DNA of 64,000 nucleotides from positions 372,001 to 436,000 of the forward strand of contig JBBPFI010000008.1 of assembly GCA_037974965.1 (NCBI GenBank). Reading direction: 5' to 3'. This DNA comes from Dacryopinax spathularia (Eukaryota; Basidiomycota; Dacrymycetes; Dacrymycetales; Dacrymycetaceae). This document shows positions 1 through 12,476 of this stretch, one piece after another (position 1 is the stretch's first letter; each line of letters begins with the position of its first letter). The translations under genes and the position numbers were made by a program. The notes under the pieces were generated by a model. The model was not told the DNA's origin and ran no database searches. It worked only from the letters and a program-made list of their open reading frames with translations.

Positions 1-2
1 CA

Positions 3-863
3 GGGCGACAGGCCCAAGATCAACTTGTCTCGTTATCCATACATATTCCATGTGGTGCGCTCCCAGTATTTGCGCTTATCATAAACTTCTCAAACACCAA
101 GATGCAGGTTGACGATGCCGGGAAATGGCTCAGATCGAAAATTCGTGAGAAAGCAATCCAACTTACCTTAACGTACTGGCGGAATGCGCTTTCGGGATCG
201 CCTGCCGAAATCCAAGCCCGCGTTGACCGAATGCTGCACCAGAGCAAATTCCTACACGAGGGATTTGACCCATGTGATGTGCGCAACCCTCGCTGGATTT
301 ATTACCCGATCTTACCACATACGTTAGCCGAGTTCCAAACCTGGACGTGCCTTTGGGAACCCAACTCTGGCAATGCTCATATCGACCGTATTCTATACTC
401 CCGAAGGCGGTTCTGGGGAAGCATACAGGCACCCGACCCTTTTCGAACCTGGAGCCATACGAACAATTGCACTTGCAGCAACATATGTGAGTCGTCGTTG
501 ATTCAGCCCGCGATCATGCTATTTATATCTAAACAGCTACGTCATGCGCTCGAACATTACCGATCCGGCGTATTTGTGAAGTTCACATCAACAAAGATTG
601 AAGCCGCCAACTTCGAGAAATATATGGATGATCTTAGGAGGTACCGCTTGCATAAGGCGGTCAGATTCTATGCGCTACAGGACCAGTTGACGACGCAGTG
701 CCCGTCCGTGTCCTTCCTCTACCCCCGTTATAGAGCCGCTGATTATCCTAAAGCAAACTCGCAACTCGTCAGATGGCGGACGCTACTGCAAAGGGGAGAC
801 AAGCCATTACCCACGAAGAAGCCATGTCATTCGGTTCCCAAGATTCTGCCCATTAAGAGCTGA
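3..863 (+). CDS. Hypothetical protein, 5' end outside window
   Basis: One frame stays open from base 3 to the TGA at 863, so the gene begins to the left of the window; the first in-frame ATG (102) is probably internal. The visible 286 residues are rich in Trp, Arg and aromatic residues with no low-complexity tract. A Cys pair (NCTCSNIC) lies near the middle and the tail is basic. I recognise no domain. The long open frame and plain composition suggest a real terminal exon of a larger gene. Confidence 0.45.
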   Translation, partial: GRQAQDQLVSLSIHIPCGALPVFALIINFSNTKMQVDDAGKWLRSKIREKAIQLTLTYWRNALSGSPAEIQARVDRMLHQSKFLHEGFDPCDVRNPRWIYYPILPHTLAEFQTWTCLWEPNSGNAHIDRILYSRRRFWGSIQAPDPFRTWSHTNNCTCSNICESSLIQPAIMLFISKQLRHALEHYRSGVFVKFTSTKIEAANFEKYMDDLRRYRLHKAVRFYALQDQLTTQCPSVSFLYPRYRAADYPKANSQLVRWRTLLQRGDKPLPTKKPCHSVPKILPIKS

Positions 864-1280
864 ACTGCGTGATGGACATCTGGATGTAATGCAAGTTCTA
901 CAATGTATCAATATACTAGAGACAATGTCCTGGTAGCTACCTACTGTACATATGTCTTACACGGATAATCCAAGTGAATGCCTAAGGCCTCCATTGATGA
1001 CCTCTAAAATTTCGCCCAGGAATTCTTGCTTGAGTCGTGTTTACCACTGCCACAACCCCAAACGCACCACACAAAGACAGCCCAATTTCCACCACACAAA
1101 GGTCTGGATCCACTTACAGGCAAGCCACAAGCCTCCCGCGCTTCCTCGTGCTTTGCAGACTCGGTCAAGTTAACGCACCTAGCACTAGCAAAAGTCATTT
1201 GATCTGGTCAGTACTCTAATTTTTGTATCGCACCTGATTAGGTAAAGAGGTGAGAGGTGCTTACTAATCAAGCACTGCAG
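864..1280. other. Intergenic or upstream exon of the next gene
   Basis: No convincing coding frame. A branch-point-like TACTAAT followed by an AG at 1280 suggests an intron ending here, so a short upstream exon of the next gene probably lies in this stretch, but I could not place it. Confidence 0.3.
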
Positions 1281-2700
1281 TGGCGCCACTCCATTTGGTC
1301 CCTGCCGAGCCTCCCGCAATTCAAGGAAGTTGCCGAGCCGATGGGATTTGAGACAGAAGAGGTGCGGGAATGCATCCTCATCGCCAGTCCACAGGTGAAC
1401 GACTAATTTGCTTTACTATCTGCTACTGACGTAAACCACAGGCGTTGCAGGACAAAATCGATGGCATACTTGGCTCTCCTGAGTTCGCCGACATCGCCTG
1501 GATGCATGAAGGCTATCGCGTCCTGCTCAAGGAGAAGCTTCAAGCCAAAATTGAGTACGAGTTTCAATCTCTGTAAACTAGCACGTTGTTGACATTTAAT
1601 ATAGCGATCCCACCAGCAACATCAGCTTCTATCGACTTGTGGACACCAAAGAATGCGAAACCGGAATTCCTGTCGCGGGCGGACAGAGGTTGATGACCAT
1701 TTGGATGGAGATCGGGGATCTCATCTACCCCATCGCAGACGCCTGCAACTACATCAGTAAGTGTCTTGTTATAACCATGATGGGCGACTCTAAATGCTTT
1801 GCTAGTCCAGTTAGTGCGACAGATCCTTAAGCCGAAGACTCGGATGGAAAACGCGATGTCGTTGCTCTTGGCCTGGCATTGGTCATCTCTCATGTTCAGC
1901 CAAGACGACCTTCCCTTCGTAGTTTTTTCTTCTGCATGCTTAGACGAAGACGCGCATCGCTCCGATGAAGTACAGGCTCTCTTCAGATCATTGGCCGGTA
2001 GCAGCACGCCAGGTCGTTGGATCGAGCATGGTACAGAGAAGACTGCGATAGAAGACGCTCATCGCGGTCAAATACGAGAGCTGCTCGGCAACCTGGGCGC
2101 TGAGATGCTGGACTGGGAAGAGAAGGCTGGAAGGAAGGGAACCTTGGCCGGTAAGCTCACGAATCCGACGAAGGCCAAGATCGGGAACTGTGGTGAAACA
2201 CCGACACTCATGTGGTGCGACCGGCTATTCTGTCATTAGCCCTGAACTAATTGTTGAATAGGCTTATTGTTCTCGCACGGAACGAAGGGCTACTTACTCA
2301 GCTCAAGGGTGCGCCAATCACGATGGTCACCCTTGAATTCGAACATGCCTCTGCACTTGCCCTGGTCAACTCTTTGCGCGAGATCGCCAAAAAGGCTGAA
2401 GTCTCAGAGATGCTAAGCTTTCTGCACACTCGTCTTACATCTAGCAATTCGGACGACGCACTGTTAATCGCGCCTTGTTGGAGATGCTACCTATGGGCAT
2501 CAACAGTATTTGGCAATCTGGCCGCCCACGAAATCTCGCTCCGATGGTATTCATGCTACGGACCGCAGAACATGGCGATCTGGACCGTACAGCAAATACG
2601 AGATGACCTGGACGAGACGTTGCCACGACAGCCGAAAGGTTCGCGCCTGAAACGGCAAGGCCAAGCACAACGACGACAAGGGGCACGTGGCGCACGCTGA
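1281..2700 (+). CDS. Multi-exon hypothetical protein
   Basis: Four exons join with consistent phases: 1281-1394, 1442-1572, 1605-1756 and 1806-2150. The introns are 32-49 bp and have clear GT...AG ends. The product is mostly helical in look, with acidic and aromatic stretches and no low-complexity region. I know no family for it. An exon before 1281 is needed for the start. After 2150 a GTAAGC donor is clear. The frame open at 2251-2700 looks coding but cannot be joined in phase with the acceptor at 2262, so the 3' structure is unresolved. The end given is that frame's stop. Confidence 0.45.
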
Positions 2701-2827
2701 GGGCCCGCGAGCGCCCGAAAAGCACGTACAGTAGCGTAGAGATTTGCTGGGCATCATATCTCATTCATGTACCGATACAGCAGACAATGGCAGAACAGTT
2801 ATCGGTGGTTAATGAAAAGGTCGATTG

Positions 2828-5078
2828 CTACTCTAACACCATCTCCGCCTCCGTTGGGGTGATGTTTGACGCATCACGTTCACCCTTAATGCTCCTCCAT
2901 TTGAATATGCCAAGCCGCCAACCGGCCAGCCGTCGCTCTCGTTCGGATGCCGTGTTGTTTCTGACCAGCTCCACATCGCGATGAAGAGCTACGGCCTGAC
3001 GAATGCGATCCCGATCCATCGCCTTGATGAGACTGCAGGATACCTCTTCTACGAGTAATTCCAGGCAAAGTATAGGATCGGCGTCGTCGGAGTACCGAAA
3101 TGTAAAACGTCGAGGATCGGCGGGGTCACCATCGTCTTCTCCAATGCGAAGAGAAAACCAACGATGACCTTCGATGGTACGACTAAAACAGAGAAATGAT
3201 GTGGTGTATCCATCCGTGTGGCCGGCTACAACTGTGAGTGCACAGGTAACATCGTAACCCAGCCGAAGGATGTTGGCTCCTCCCAAAGGCTGCCGGAACC
3301 ATGCCGCGGACAAGCGGGTGATTTTGTCACCCAGCACCCAGTCTTCTGGAAGTGACTTCCAATCCAACATGCTATCGCTCTCAGATAAGGTGGGAAGGGT
3401 GTAGGGGACGGATCTGGGTCCCCCTGCAGCTACACGCTGTTGCACATCAATGAGCTACCACAAATCAGTCAGGGTGCATACGATATGCCGGATCTCTCAC
3501 CTGGTCCACATCCGGCACTTGATCATTGCCAGACTCGGGTTCGAAAGAAAGGGTATAACGGCGGGACGGGCGCCCTCCTTCCATGAGTGCATACAGCTTC
3601 ACCCAGAGGGTAGAAGCTGTCACGCCCATGATAAGACGAAGGTGGCTTGCTCCATCCCACGACGCGCAAATCCGATCCATATGTCGCAGGCAGTCGTTTT
3701 CGGGGCTTGCTTGGCAGAGAACGTGCGCATCTCCGGCCGACATACTTCCTTGACCAGACCGACTGCCGATACGATGTATGCGAAGTGAGCTGGGTGTGTT
3801 CGGGCTGACAGAGTGCAACAAGAACAACAGTGCCGTGCCATCTGAGGTGAAACTGAAATTCGTGATGTAATTCATGTCGGGTATAAGGATAACTTCGGAC
3901 GGCACGGGTGACGGCGACTCCACATCATGGCGCAGTTCCGCAGCAGTAAAGACGACAAGCTTCTGTTGAAGGCGCACTGCGAGCCTGGCGTGAGACTGCT
4001 CATCGGTGATGGCGTCAATGCCGTGAGGGATTTCCTCCAATAGAATATCGTGATAATTCATCTCCAGTTGGAAGGGCGACTTCGCGTCTCGGAACATATC
4101 TTCCGTGATGTGGATCGCACGGATGCCGGCCCATTCGGTACATGCCAGGTACAACATTTTCGGCCCCGACGCATATATCGCGGTGACGGTTCCATGCTGA
4201 CCAAGTGCATTAGTGCATAAGCGACGATGCCAGTGGGGGCAAACACTGACCCAGCAATCCAACGGAAGATCCAACACGTAGAGTCCGTTGTTCAAAGGGA
4301 GCAGGTGAATCATCGCAACACCATCGCGCTTTCCAAAACAAACCCAGGTTGGCCCGATGGCGAGGGGCTGCGACGAGGAAAAAATGGGGACACGATGCAC
4401 GTGACCAGTTGCCTCGACACAGATATGCTCTGTTATTGCATCGCGAACTTTGGTCCCGGATCGGTTGAACCCTACAACGGACAGGACGATACTGCACTGC
4501 CTGTCACCCTCCACGCTGACCTGAGGCGTGCCTTCCAAGGAAAGGAACTCTCCTTCAAGGAGCACAGGTTCGAACAGGGTAACTTGATGTGCCTCGATAT
4601 TTGAACCGCTCCAGCAGTGAAGGATGCCTCGCGCCGAGAGAGCCACGAGCCAGTTCTGTGTGAAACGTGTCCACACAACGCCATCCATGATACCCGGAAA
4701 TGCGGCTCCGAGTGATTCCGCAGGATTGGAGACGGGCACAGGCACGGGGGTTTCAATGTCGGCTTCATCAACGGCACGATGCTTCCGTTTACGGCTGGCA
4801 AGCCTGGAGCTCGCAGGCTGCGATGTTCTCCGTGAACCTCTCAGATTCTCATTCGCGTACGAGTACGGGTTAGACTTGGAGATCGCCGTCGAAGTCACCG
4901 TCGGGGTCGAGGTCGGGGTCGAGGTCGAGCTAGACTGCGGCCAAGGCGGCACCGGGTTGCGCAGACGGGTATTGTATCGCACAATACCGGGGGCCATATG
5001 TGTGGAGATGCGAGCTATAGGATGGTTGTTTAGAGTTAAGTTGCAGTGACAGCAGAAACAGGGGTTGGTCAGGCTCAT
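2828..5078 (-). CDS. Large hypothetical protein, possible beta-propeller
   Basis: Two exons, 5078-3501 and 3436-2828, are joined by a 64-bp phase-0 intron (3437-3500), giving about 728 residues. The N-terminus has a Cys cluster (CFCCHC). A Ser/Thr/Pro-rich tract with a basic RKRKH patch (likely nuclear signal) follows. From about residue 110 come repeated beta-strand-like segments with Trp, Gly and Asp that resemble the propeller body of fungal F-box/WD-like proteins. No F-box or clean WD40 signature is visible, so the fold is inferred. It is head-to-head with the gene at 5305. Confidence 0.6.
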
Positions 5079-5304
5079 GTGCTATGTTTCTCCCGGCCAT
5101 GTCAAACTCACACGGAATCAGAATACCAACGGGTGCACTTCGACCTAGCGACGCGCACAGCTCTTGCACCCCCGCCACTCAAAACCTTATCCAACTCATT
5201 TCGACATCCACTTCGAGTCGTCGTCTGTTCCTTGAACCATCCATATTGTGCCCAATACCGCAGAAGCACGACCGCCCCTTTTCTTCGCCAATGAACAATA
5301 GGCC
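5079..5304. promoter_or_regulatory. Shared bidirectional promoter region
   Basis: 226 bp separate the divergent start codons at 5078 (leftward) and 5305 (rightward), so both genes must draw on this short region. No TATA box or known operator was identified. The call rests on gene geometry alone. Confidence 0.4.
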
Positions 5305-8300
5305 ATGTCTACCGCATCGAGCGAGTTCAATGAGCTCTACCGTGTAACAATTGGCCCGTCCCGTTCCCAATCTCAGATCCAGACCGTCGTTCGTCTAACA
5401 GTCATACCATGGATTGACAAAATTATACCTATGGTGACAAGATACCGTCAACTAAGGATGTGCGAGGATGTGAGCAGGAGCGATGATATGAAAGCAGACA
5501 TACGCAAGATATGCCATGTGGTCGTGCGTAGTATTGTCTCATAATCAACCCACACTAATCCGTTCCCCAGACGCCGTACATCGCGTTCTTCTTCCTCATG
5601 AACATGAAAGAAGAACACCCTGTTTCGTTGCGTAACCTAATCAACTTCATCCTAAGAGCATCTCGTAAATTAAGAGATCACCACTTTGCGCCTCCAATAG
5701 CACATCGAGAAGGGCTTCCTGTTGACATGCTGCCCGACGACTACTTTGAGGCTTTCGACACGTTCATCGAACGCTCACCTCCCTATGCGCGAGACATCGA
5801 AAGAGCGATTGACCAGCTCGGTATGCTAAATATAATGTTTACCTCGCAGGACCGACCAATGCAGTCTGTCATGACTTGGGAGGAACGACTACGCTTGGTT
5901 TTCGCTGTGGTGGGCAAAAGCGTCTTAGACTTTGTCGAACTCGGTCCCGAGGTTGCCGAACAACCTGCTAGGTGGGCTCAGAACCATGCCCATATGATCA
6001 AAAAGGTCTGGGTATGTCCTATCAGATTGTCATTTCGGTTACCGGTCTGATCTGAACAGGATACTTTTCACGCAGCTTGGGTCACCCTACAACTGGGCGA
6101 CATGCCAGGTATCCTGCAAGTCCGATTGTTGGAAGACGCGCTGAAATATCGAGACTATCACATCGCATTCGATCTCCCCCTTGAAGGGAGCATAATTGGG
6201 GCCCCTTACATGCCCGCCATACACAAAGCTTACATCCTTGGCCAGATACCGGTACTGTGGCGGACTGCGCCACCCACGATCAAAGCGGTGGAACCTCTCC
6301 AGTGGTGGGACGCAGACACCGATAAAAGAGCCAGCTACCTAGCTACTCTCTTAGATGCGAAATTAGGGCCCGGGCTGTCCGCAAGCACATTGGTGCAACC
6401 GAAATGGAAGAAGCCGGTAAACGGATTGAGTGCGCATTTGTATGTCACGTGGAAGACCGACTCTGCGGTAAGCCTGGGGAATTCGATACCTTGCGAGTTG
6501 TAAACATTGATCGCGATGTGCAGTTGGTGTTTCTCTTACACGCATATATGCTGAACATCAAGATCACCAAGTACGCCACCAAGCAGGTGCTTGCCTTGCT
6601 GCATCAACTGGACGATTTGGTATCGGCTGAACCCGAGGTCCGGTTCCCCATCCCAAAAGTTCTCCTACCACGGGACATGCCCCTTGGCCTCACAGATCGC
6701 TGCCGGGTGTTTCCTGCGTTGTCACCTCGGCCCTCCAACCATGTCGAAGTTGCTATTTGGGAACATCGTTTCTCCAACCTCGTCGCCCCAGCGAAGTATC
6801 CCGAACCCGTCGAGGACAAAATAACGCGATTAGGATTTGCCTGCCGTCAAGCAGTCCGTCATTCTGTCCGTGCCCCATCATATATTGACGATAGGACAGG
6901 CACTTCTATATTCTACATACAAGGAAACAACTTTGCAGGCACTCTCACAACACATTCACGACGACGCCCTCAGCTGCCTTCATCAAGCATATTCCCTCAT
7001 CGTTAAAGGCAACACACATCTTCTCGACCTTTTTCCAGATGCCACGCGGATTCCCTGGTCAATAAGACAAGAGCATCTTCTCAAATACCAAGCAGGGTCG
7101 GCGCAGGTCTCTGTGCTATACCAGAAGCATGTCAAATACTCAAAAAACGCCATCGTTAAGCTTTCTGAACAACCCTTCCATACCTCAGGCCTCCCTCGTC
7201 GATCGAGAAACGAAGCCGAGCGTTCAACAGCCCTTCACGCACAAGATGTGGATTCCCGTGTACGTTCGAAAACGTGTCCCAATTCCAATGCCCAAACCGA
7301 AGCTAGCTCCACACACGACGCACGACGTACAGCAAGCTCCACTGCGCATGCGACAACGAAAATAAACGACTCCTCCAAAACAGACAATCCAAGTGCCCAT
7401 GACATAGCAGGCAAGGATACAACACACCCTAGGTCCTTCCATTCGGAGTCCACTCCACGATCCGGGCAACCCCTGAACTTATGGAATGGTGGTTACACCG
7501 ACTACCTTGCCAGTCTACCGCCTCGAACTCCATCTACCGCAGAGGCGTCCCAGGCTTCCAATTTTTGCTCCGCGCAGCCAAGTAAAACTACATCCCACAT
7601 GGATACGCCAACAGGAACCTCGCCCATCGATCTCCCCACACCTTCCCCCCCTCCGGACCCCTCAAATGCTCCGCAACCAGGAACAAACAGAGGCGACGTG
7701 GACTCACCTCTGCTTCCATCCTTCCACGACAGCTACCCGTCTTCCCCTTTCGCCCAGAACAGAACACTTACCCACCATGCGAAAGACACGAACATCAGCA
7801 GGGGCTGGCCAAGGAACAATAATACTGTCCGCCGACCAGCGTCAAGACCGCTTTCCCAAGGTTCCTTCGACCGAACACCCACCCCTCCAGGGTCTCCGCG
7901 TACACCGCCAAATTGCGATGAGTCCGTGGGAAACCCCATGAATGAGCAACAGGATCGGCTCTACACATCATCCTCCTCGAGTTCACTGCCTCAGCCTACG
8001 AAAGCCGTCACAACAATCAAAACCTTCAAGTCTCCAGCCCCTCACCGCTGGAGAAAAAACGTCAACCCGCGAGATGAGTTCTGGCACGCTGCAATACCCT
8101 CTAGTCCCTCACCACCACGTTCAACACAACCATCGCGGACGAAGAATCGCCCGACCGGCAACTCCATCAAGTTGCGGCGGAAGTTCAGCTGGAGTTCCAG
8201 TGCATCTGACTCTGCTGGGCCTTCAGCCCACAGGACCGCCAAAAACGATCGCCGTCCGGCCCAACCCACGCATCCGTCACGCAACTCCGGCTATATTTCT

Positions 8301-9730
8301 AGCTCATCAACCTCATCGCACTTGACATCCCAGGGAGCGTTGGCAAAGGAAAAGCATCGCACTACCAAGTCTAAGGAAGTGCATCTCCATTCCGAACACT
8401 CTACCTCACTTTCAATTTCATTACCCTCACCCAATGCACAAACCCATGGTCATACTGGGAAACAGGTTCCAATCCTACGTCAAGATCGACCTCGCAGGCC
8501 TCGTAAGGCTGAAACCAGGAGTGAAATCGAGGATGACTTATCAGAACTCACGGATTCAAGAGCAGAAGAAGACGAACGGCCGACCGACGACGACCATCAT
8601 GTCCTGCCTCTCGTAAGCAAAGACCCCCGACGCAAACAAGAACCTTATAGGGCCTACTTCGAAAAACACAATTTCGATGTGCACAGCTATGACAAGCTCG
8701 AGGTTGCCGGTCTCACTCCATGGCCTAAGGGTAGAACGACTCCAGATGGTGGTTGGCCCTTTCGACCCATATACATGCCTGTCAAAGACCTTTCTCCATG
8801 GAACATGAGGAAAGCTGGTTTCGTGATGACGCGTTGGCCCGGCGAGAAGTACATCATTGTGGGTCTCCAACCTTTCGTCCGAAGCAGTCCAAGACTAACT
8901 CGAGTCTCAGATCGCCGCCGGCATCTATCGTTGCTGGGACTGTCAAAAACGAAAGCTCTCCAAACAAACGGTCGACGACTGGCTAGAAATATGCATTCAT
9001 GTGGCCGGCAATAAGTGCATTCTATGCACATGCCTGAGCGGCAAATGCGAATGGTGCAGCGACAGATACAAAGCCAGTGCGTTTTGCTATCATGTTGGCG
9101 ATTCGTTCCACCCTGTAACGCTTCGCAGTACCCTACTTTGTGTTTGACCTCGCGCATACAAGCCTCAACGCCTCTGGCAAAGCACCTGCTATCAATACGC
9201 TCTTCGATCGATTCGAGACAATATTCAAGCCCGAAAGGGGTTGTCGACCTGTTACCAAATATCACAAGTCCGCTCAAGCACAACACGACTGCGAGGCTCG
9301 CGAACGTAAAAAGAAAGAAGCCATTGCAAGAGGGAGCGAGACGGTCGTTCGAACCACCAAACGAAATGAAAGAACGCCGGTCGATGCAATGTCCAGAACT
9401 GGGGAAACTTCAGAAGCACGTAATTGTACCAAAAATGATCCCGTGCCCCCCCAACAGCATAAACGGAAACGAGCGAAAGACGCCTCGCCAGGCCTTTTCT
9501 CGTCCGACACTGACGAAGACTTCACACGCTATGGCAATGGCCATCCAAAGCCAAAACGAGCGCGTCTGACTCGGTCCAAGGGAACGCAAGATTTCGCCGC
9601 CCAACAAGGTTGGGACGACGATATCCAGTTTGGACGCGACAAACACAGCACTCAAGAAGCTCTACCTCCCAGTGCTACGCCCTTATCCACAGACGGGCCT
9701 CAGACAACACAGAGCAATTCGCCGGGATGA
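5305..9730 (+). CDS. Very large hypothetical protein with Cys-rich C-terminal region
   Basis: Exons 5305-5523, 5571-6011, 6060-6467, 6524-6853, 6900-8858 and 8911-about 9114 join in phase 0 through introns of 46-56 bp. A last exon to 9730 is likely, but its acceptor is unresolved. The first about 480 residues look globular. They are followed by a long disordered Ser/Thr/Pro/Arg-rich region, an acidic patch, and a conserved-looking segment (WNMRKAGFVMTRWPGEKY) just before a Cys/His-rich block. That block has CWDC, CILCTC and CEWC pairs and probably binds zinc. The tail is basic and acidic by turns, with KRKR and KPKRAR patches that suggest a nuclear protein. No family recognised. Confidence 0.6.
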
Positions 9731-9967
9731 TACAAATCGAGTCAGCCGTCACCAACACATGTCGCACATACGAAACTCCGGCGATCCAAATATCGACCTC
9801 CGTCCTCAACAGGCAGTCAATCCCTATAACCTTTGTCTTTGCAACACAAAACCAGCCACACTCCAACTCCTCTCTTTTGGCACAAGCTAGTTCAGCTGAA
9901 TCTTTGCAGAGCGCAGGGTTCCTTCACGGCCGGTCCATCTGTGCCCTGTCCGCTTGCCCCTCTGCCC
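9731..9967. other. Intergenic, no feature seen
   Basis: Sequence between the stop of the large gene and the minisatellite. Frames open here only because they run on into the stop-free repeat. Confidence 0.4.
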
Positions 9968-10270
9968 GCCAGTCGGGAGTCCGTCAGTCCGCCAATCCGT
10001 CAGTCCGGCAATCCGTCAGTCCGGCAATCCGTCAGTCCACCAATGCGTCAGTCCACCAGTCCGTCAGTCCGCCAGTCCGCCAGTCCGCCAATCCGTCAGT
10101 CCGCCAATCCGTCAGTCCGCCAATCCGTCAGTCCACCAATCCGTCAGTCCGCCAGTCCGTCGGTCCGCCAGTCCGTCAGTCCGCCAATCCGTCAGTCCGC
10201 CAATCCGCCAGTCCGCCAATCCGCCAGTCCGCCAATCCGCCAGTCCGCCAGTCCGTCAGTCCGCCGACTT
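9968..10270. repeat. 8-bp minisatellite, about 37 units
   Basis: Tandem units of the form CA(G/A)TCCG(C/T) run for about 300 bp. Units differ mainly at position 3 (G or A) and position 8 (C, T or G), with a few CAGTCCAC and CAATGCGT variants. Neither strand's unit makes a stop, so several overlapping frames stay open with an 8-residue period (QSV SPPIR-like). Those frames are a by-product of the repeat and are not annotated as genes. Confidence 0.95.
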
Positions 10271-12476
10271 GCCAGTACCCATCATCGGGCTGCATTCAAG
10301 ATCGCATCATCCTATACCAGACGCGCGCTGTACCACTTGACACCTCAACATTGTATAAAAGCATGCCTTTTGAGATCTGCCACGTCATACCTTGAGATAA
10401 GTAGTGACTAGGGACCCAGTGTGCGCAGGAGCCCCCAAAACGGACCTCCGGCATGCTGAATGAGGACGTTCGGAGCTCCGGTTGAGGGCCTTTCATAGTA
10501 CGCGGGTGGAAGGTGACCTTCCAAGTTCAAAGATAGCACATGCCAACGGACCTCCGGAATACACGATTTCGCCCTCAACAAGGCGGCAGACGATCCTTCG
10601 TCCGACTCGTTTATAGGATGGACTGAACCACTGAGCCCCTCGTTTCCGCTCCGAGGTGGAGACAAGTAGCCTTCCGTCACGTCTTTGTTGTGGCCAGACA
10701 AAAGGACGTCCGGATCAGCGGGTTGCCGGAGGATCCGATCTCGCAGGTCCGCAGAAGTGCCCCGCTCCATTGAGAGTATTTTTACCTGGCAACTTCCGAG
10801 GAAGTAGGAAAGGAAAAAGAAATACAATGGTGTGACAGCCAATGTGGAGAATCCACTGGCACAAAAGACGTGTGTACTTCTTCCAGTTACAACTCATCCG
10901 CGGCCACGCGGTTCAGTGGGAAGTCCCGAGCGAGCCGCAAGAAAGGAGGAAGACCATTAAGAGAGACAGAGACTAGGACTGGAAAATGAACAGTCCCCAT
11001 CTTCCTCGGTAGGGAAACACAGGCCGGATTCACGGACCATGTGGCTACCCTAGGCTTACGGACTTCACAGGGAGACGAGTTGTAAACCCTCGTCGTGGGC
11101 ACGGAGCTCCGTTTCGGCAATCTGTCTGGAATCATGCTAAACGGACGACCGTACATAAAAAGCGCCGGGCACATAACGAATTGCTCCTGGCGTGTATCGT
11201 GACATGAAGGTCACTTCTACCATAACAAACTCAATGCGATCCAGTTCCTAAACGTACCCAACACTGTTTCGTCCGACTCGTGGACAGTGCGCAAAAGGCC
11301 TTTCAGGCTGATGCCGCCGTGGGCGTCACACTGGCAGGTGCGCGGGGAAAGTGACTTCCAGGCTAGAACACCCCGCATTCGATGACAAAATGCATTCATT
11401 ACGCAAAACCAGCAGGAACGTTGATTGAAACACTAAACCGGAGTTCCATTTGAACTTTTGGCCGCAAGGACTAGTTAAAGGTTCGGCTGACCATCTGGTC
11501 CAAGGTCTGCAACGGATAGGGCTGGAGTCACCAACCATTGCGCGGCACGGCTGGTCACACATTTGTCACCGGCGTTTACTTTCGGCCTCGGAGCAAAGCT
11601 GGAATCCATCAGGCGTTCTGAAGTTGTTGTTTGGGGGATTGGAGTTAGGATCCCGCATGGGCCGCGGGCCACAGACCGCAATCGGAGCTCCGTTCTCTTC
11701 CTGTGTTGATTAGTCCGGGCGGACGACGGTGTTCCGGTTCAAGCATTGCTGTAGCCCGTTGCAGCTGGATCTGATTCAGCTGTTCGACGGACGCTTCACT
11801 GTCGTTGGATGCGAACTCCGGTCGGAGTCTTTAGAGGAAGTTTTGTTTTTCTGCTGTTCTTCGGTCAAGTTATTCACATCAATCAAGCCCATTGGGACGA
11901 CCGCGAAGACCAACGAATTGTCCGTTTCAGCCCATGTTGGGTCTTTACCTCTACGCGGGGACGACCAACTGCAGGTAGATCAGGGTTTATCTCTCCTTTG
12001 ACGACGTACTTCTAGATCTCTTGTCGCCTCCTCAATGGGTCAGCGGGCCTCTGAACACCGTCTGACAGGAATGTTCCGGTGACTGACCATGGGGGAAGAG
12101 TTTAGGTGCCCTTCTGTTCAAGAGGGGGGGGGGGACACTATGGTCGCAGTGCTTGTATGCCCTCCCGATGCAAAAGATTCCAGTTGGAAGGCAAAAACAG
12201 CTGACGCATCCATACAGGACGGAAATGTTGTTCTGCGTCATTCGTCAGCGGACATCCGCTAAGGAATGTGTCCTCTTGCGGAGGCAAATCCCGGTGACGC
12301 GAACACTCACAACGGAGAAGTCGTTGAGCCTGGTGTTCCAAACGGACATCCGCTTCACCCGGAGGTCTGCGCGGAGGCAATTCTAGGCGACGCATACACC
12401 CACAACGAAGATCGTCAATCCATATCATTATTACCTAGACGACCAATACACGTACTCCACAAACCCTTACGCTACA
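10271..12476. other. Gene-poor stretch with CGGANNTCCG dyads
   Basis: No exon chain with splice sites was found. The stretch carries five copies of CGGANNTCCG (10441, 10471, 10547, 11102, 11683) and weaker variants near 11440 and 11815. A run of about eleven G lies near 12124-12134. It reads like degenerate intergenic sequence or an old unrecognised element. Confidence 0.4.

Noticed and set aside
9610-10411. Three overlapping long frames of 128-261 codons
   Set aside because: All are kept open by the stop-free 8-bp repeat and have an 8-residue period; no gene signal remains outside the array.
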